This document shows positions 12,866 through 13,946 of a stretch of DNA of 13,946 bases, piece after piece. The stretch's first letter is position 1; the number at the start of each line of letters is the position of its first letter. Below the pieces are notes generated by a model, which was not told the DNA's origin, ran no database searches, and saw only the letters and a list, made by a program, of their open reading frames with translations. Origin of the DNA: Treponema sp. (GTDB taxonomy: Bacteria > Spirochaetota > Spirochaetia > Treponematales > Treponemataceae); assembly GCA_017421145.1 (NCBI GenBank), contig JAFOTA010000157.1, positions 1 to 13,946 of the forward strand, read 5' to 3'. A program made the translations under genes and the position numbers.

Positions 12866-13504
12866 AAGCTTTGACTTTCTGTTTTTTACGAGACAGGAGC
12901 TTGCAAGCACCGCAACCGTTATGACGGCCGCACCGAGGATTTCCCAAAGTCCGTTCGTAAGCTCCACCAGTCCGATTATGGCGGCAAAAAGCCCGAACCC
13001 GGAAATCGATTCGAGGTTGAATCCCATGGAAACAAGCTTTTCGGCGACCAAAGGAAGATAGCTGTCGATGTAGATGAGGAAAATCATGCCCATTACAAGG
13101 ACGGTATGTATGAAAGTTCCGAGTGCGGCTGATATTCCTCCGGCAATCACTTTCGGAAGGCGGATCTTCCTGAGCGCAAGGTCGATGAAATAGACGAATA
13201 CCGGGAACAGCATCCTTGGCAGCACAGAAACGAGCGGATTCACGAAAAACGGACTTGACCCCGTTATGCTCGCCCTGACAAGCGAAGTGATTCCGAATAT
13301 GAGACCGACACCAATGCCGGGAACAAGGCCAGCCATGACAGCCGCAAGTATCGCAGGGATATGCATGATCGTTATCGCAAGCGGGCCTATCTGTATATAT
13401 CCTATGGGCGTGACGCTCAAAACGACGCTCAGCGCCCCCAAGATTCCAGTCAATGCGATTTTGTAGTTCAACGAACGGTTAGAAGTTTTACCGGATGTTG
13501 CCAT
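12839..13504 (-). CDS. ECF transporter substrate-binding (S) subunit
   Basis: A 221-residue integral membrane protein with about six hydrophobic spans: a basic N-terminal stretch, IALTGILGALSVVLSVTPIG (16-35), an extended loop IQIGPLAITIMHIP, and a second span ending in GITSLVRASI. This resembles the ECF substrate-specific family (PF12822), in which the S subunit captures a vitamin or metal and docks on a shared EcfA/A'/T energising module, encoded elsewhere in group II systems. The pattern is closest to the pantothenate/riboflavin-like branch, but the ligand cannot be named; no riboswitch precedes the gene. GGAGGA (13513-13518) lies eight bases before the ATG, an excellent ribosome binding site. 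It is divergent from asnS, and its 3' end overlaps the preceding convergent gene by 27 bases. Confidence 0.85.
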   Translation of the reverse strand: MATSGKTSNRSLNYKIALTGILGALSVVLSVTPIGYIQIGPLAITIMHIPAILAAVMAGLVPGIGVGLIFGITSLVRASITGSSPFFVNPLVSVLPRMLFPVFVYFIDLALRKIRLPKVIAGGISAALGTFIHTVLVMGMIFLIYIDSYLPLVAEKLVSMGFNLESISGFGLFAAIIGLVELTNGLWEILGAAVITVAVLASSCLVKNRKSKLSKIEEPAE

Positions 13505-13536
13505 AATAACGTTCCTCCAAAAATTTAATTTTCAAG

Positions 13537-13545
13537 AATATATCA
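13537..13545 (-). promoter_or_regulatory. Extended -10 promoter of the ECF S-subunit gene
   Basis: On the minus strand TG-A-TATATT (TATATT at 13537-13542, TG at 13544-13545) forms an extended -10 box; no good -35 is present. A start near 13530 leaves a leader of about 26 bases that includes the GGAGGA site, too short for a riboswitch. Confidence 0.4.
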
Positions 13546-13583
13546 CAACATGGAAAAAGATAAAAGCGACCCCGAAACCACAA

Positions 13584-13613
13584 TTGACCATAATGGGCTT
13601 TTGATTATACAAT
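13584..13613 (+). promoter_or_regulatory. Probable asnS promoter, close to the start codon
   Basis: TTGACC (13584-13589), 18 bases, then TACAAT (13608-13613), eight bases before the asnS ATG. An alternative -10, TATACA (13606-13611), is one spacing step closer. Either way the mRNA leader would be only about two to four bases. Confidence 0.45.
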
Positions 13614-13621
13614 GGAACACT

Positions 13622-13946
13622 ATGAAACCAATTCTTATTAAAGATCTGCTGACTTCAAATCCGGACGGAAGAAACGTCACCGTATGCGGATGGGTCAGAA
13701 CAAAACGTGATTCTAAAAATCTAGTATTCATTCAGGTGAATGACGGCTCCTGCTTTGCGTCAATCCAGCTTACATATGACCGGACCAATCCGGGTGAAGC
13801 TGATACAGCCGCCGTTGAAGAGGCCCTCAAACTTGCATCCACAGGTGCATCCCTGCGTGCGGAAGGAAAACTTATTCCATCCCCGGGAAGCGGTCAGGCC
13901 GTTGAGGTTACCCTCGTTTCATTGAAGATTTTGGGAGCATGTCCAC
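13622..13946 (+). CDS. asnS: Asparaginyl-tRNA synthetase (partial, N-terminal part)
   Basis: Class II synthetase that charges tRNA-Asn with asparagine. The 108 visible residues are the anticodon-binding OB fold: VCGWVRTKRDSKNLVFIQVNDGS (22-44) is the family's typical opening, and GKLIPSPGSGQAVEV follows at about 84-98, both close to bacterial AsnRS. The catalytic domain lies beyond the right edge. AspRS has a related N-terminus, but GWVRTKRDSKN with NDGS favours AsnRS. ATG 13622 is chosen; there is no clear Shine-Dalgarno, only a weak TGGA (13613-13616), and the putative -10 box is eight bases upstream. Confidence 0.92.
   Translation, partial: MKPILIKDLLTSNPDGRNVTVCGWVRTKRDSKNLVFIQVNDGSCFASIQLTYDRTNPGEADTAAVEEALKLASTGASLRAEGKLIPSPGSGQAVEVTLVSLKILGACP

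Noticed and set aside
13612..13641. Nine-codon open frame (M-E-H-Y-E-T-N-S-Y) overlapping the asnS start, possible leader peptide
   Set aside because: It has one Asn codon, no terminator/antiterminator structure and no room for attenuation; likely chance.

Overview
The window looks like chromosomal core sequence from a spirochaete, most likely a Treponema-type species. This is inferred from protein resemblance, gene content and the spacing and composition of the promoters; no 16S or other decisive marker is present. Gene density is high and both strands are used. I see no insertion sequence, prophage, CRISPR array or toxin/defence cluster.

Layout. (1) 1-960: a gene running off the left edge on the minus strand (only its first codons are visible) is divergent from an elongation factor P gene. 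The EF-P is followed by tRNA-Arg(CCU) and a strong hairpin-plus-T terminator. (2) 957-2042, minus: a membrane-anchored GGDEF diguanylate cyclase with its own promoter. (3) 2141-6515, minus: a tight operon of polA (DNA polymerase I with an intact proofreading domain), coaE (dephospho-CoA kinase, TTG start overlapping the polA stop) and a SPOR-domain envelope protein. (4) 6667-7980, plus: a DUF805 membrane protein fused to a long charged linker and SH3-like domains. (5) 7981-8167: a convergent intergenic stretch packed with four successive hairpins, at least one of which is related to the terminator behind tRNA-Arg. (6) 8167-8926, minus: tRNA-Gly(CCC) with its own promoter and terminator, then an unrecognised 194-residue protein. 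(7) 9039-12865, plus: a probable four-gene operon of a DEDDh exonuclease, a rhomboid-like membrane protein without catalytic residues, 6-phosphofructokinase and an FMN-dependent alpha-hydroxy-acid dehydrogenase-like protein with an N-terminal cysteine cluster. (8) 12839-13504, minus: an ECF-transporter substrate-binding (S) subunit, divergent from asnS (asparaginyl-tRNA synthetase), which runs off the right edge.

Most genes are housekeeping: translation (EF-P, two tRNAs, AsnRS), DNA replication and repair, CoA synthesis, glycolysis, vitamin uptake and c-di-GMP signalling. I found no convincing new multi-gene system. The most interesting signals are: an EF-P whose loop carries KSGR with Arg32, as in the arginine-rhamnosylated (EarP-dependent) type; several promoters whose -10 box abuts the start codon, suggesting leaderless mRNAs; a small family of hairpin repeats; and a rhomboid homologue that appears to be a pseudoprotease.
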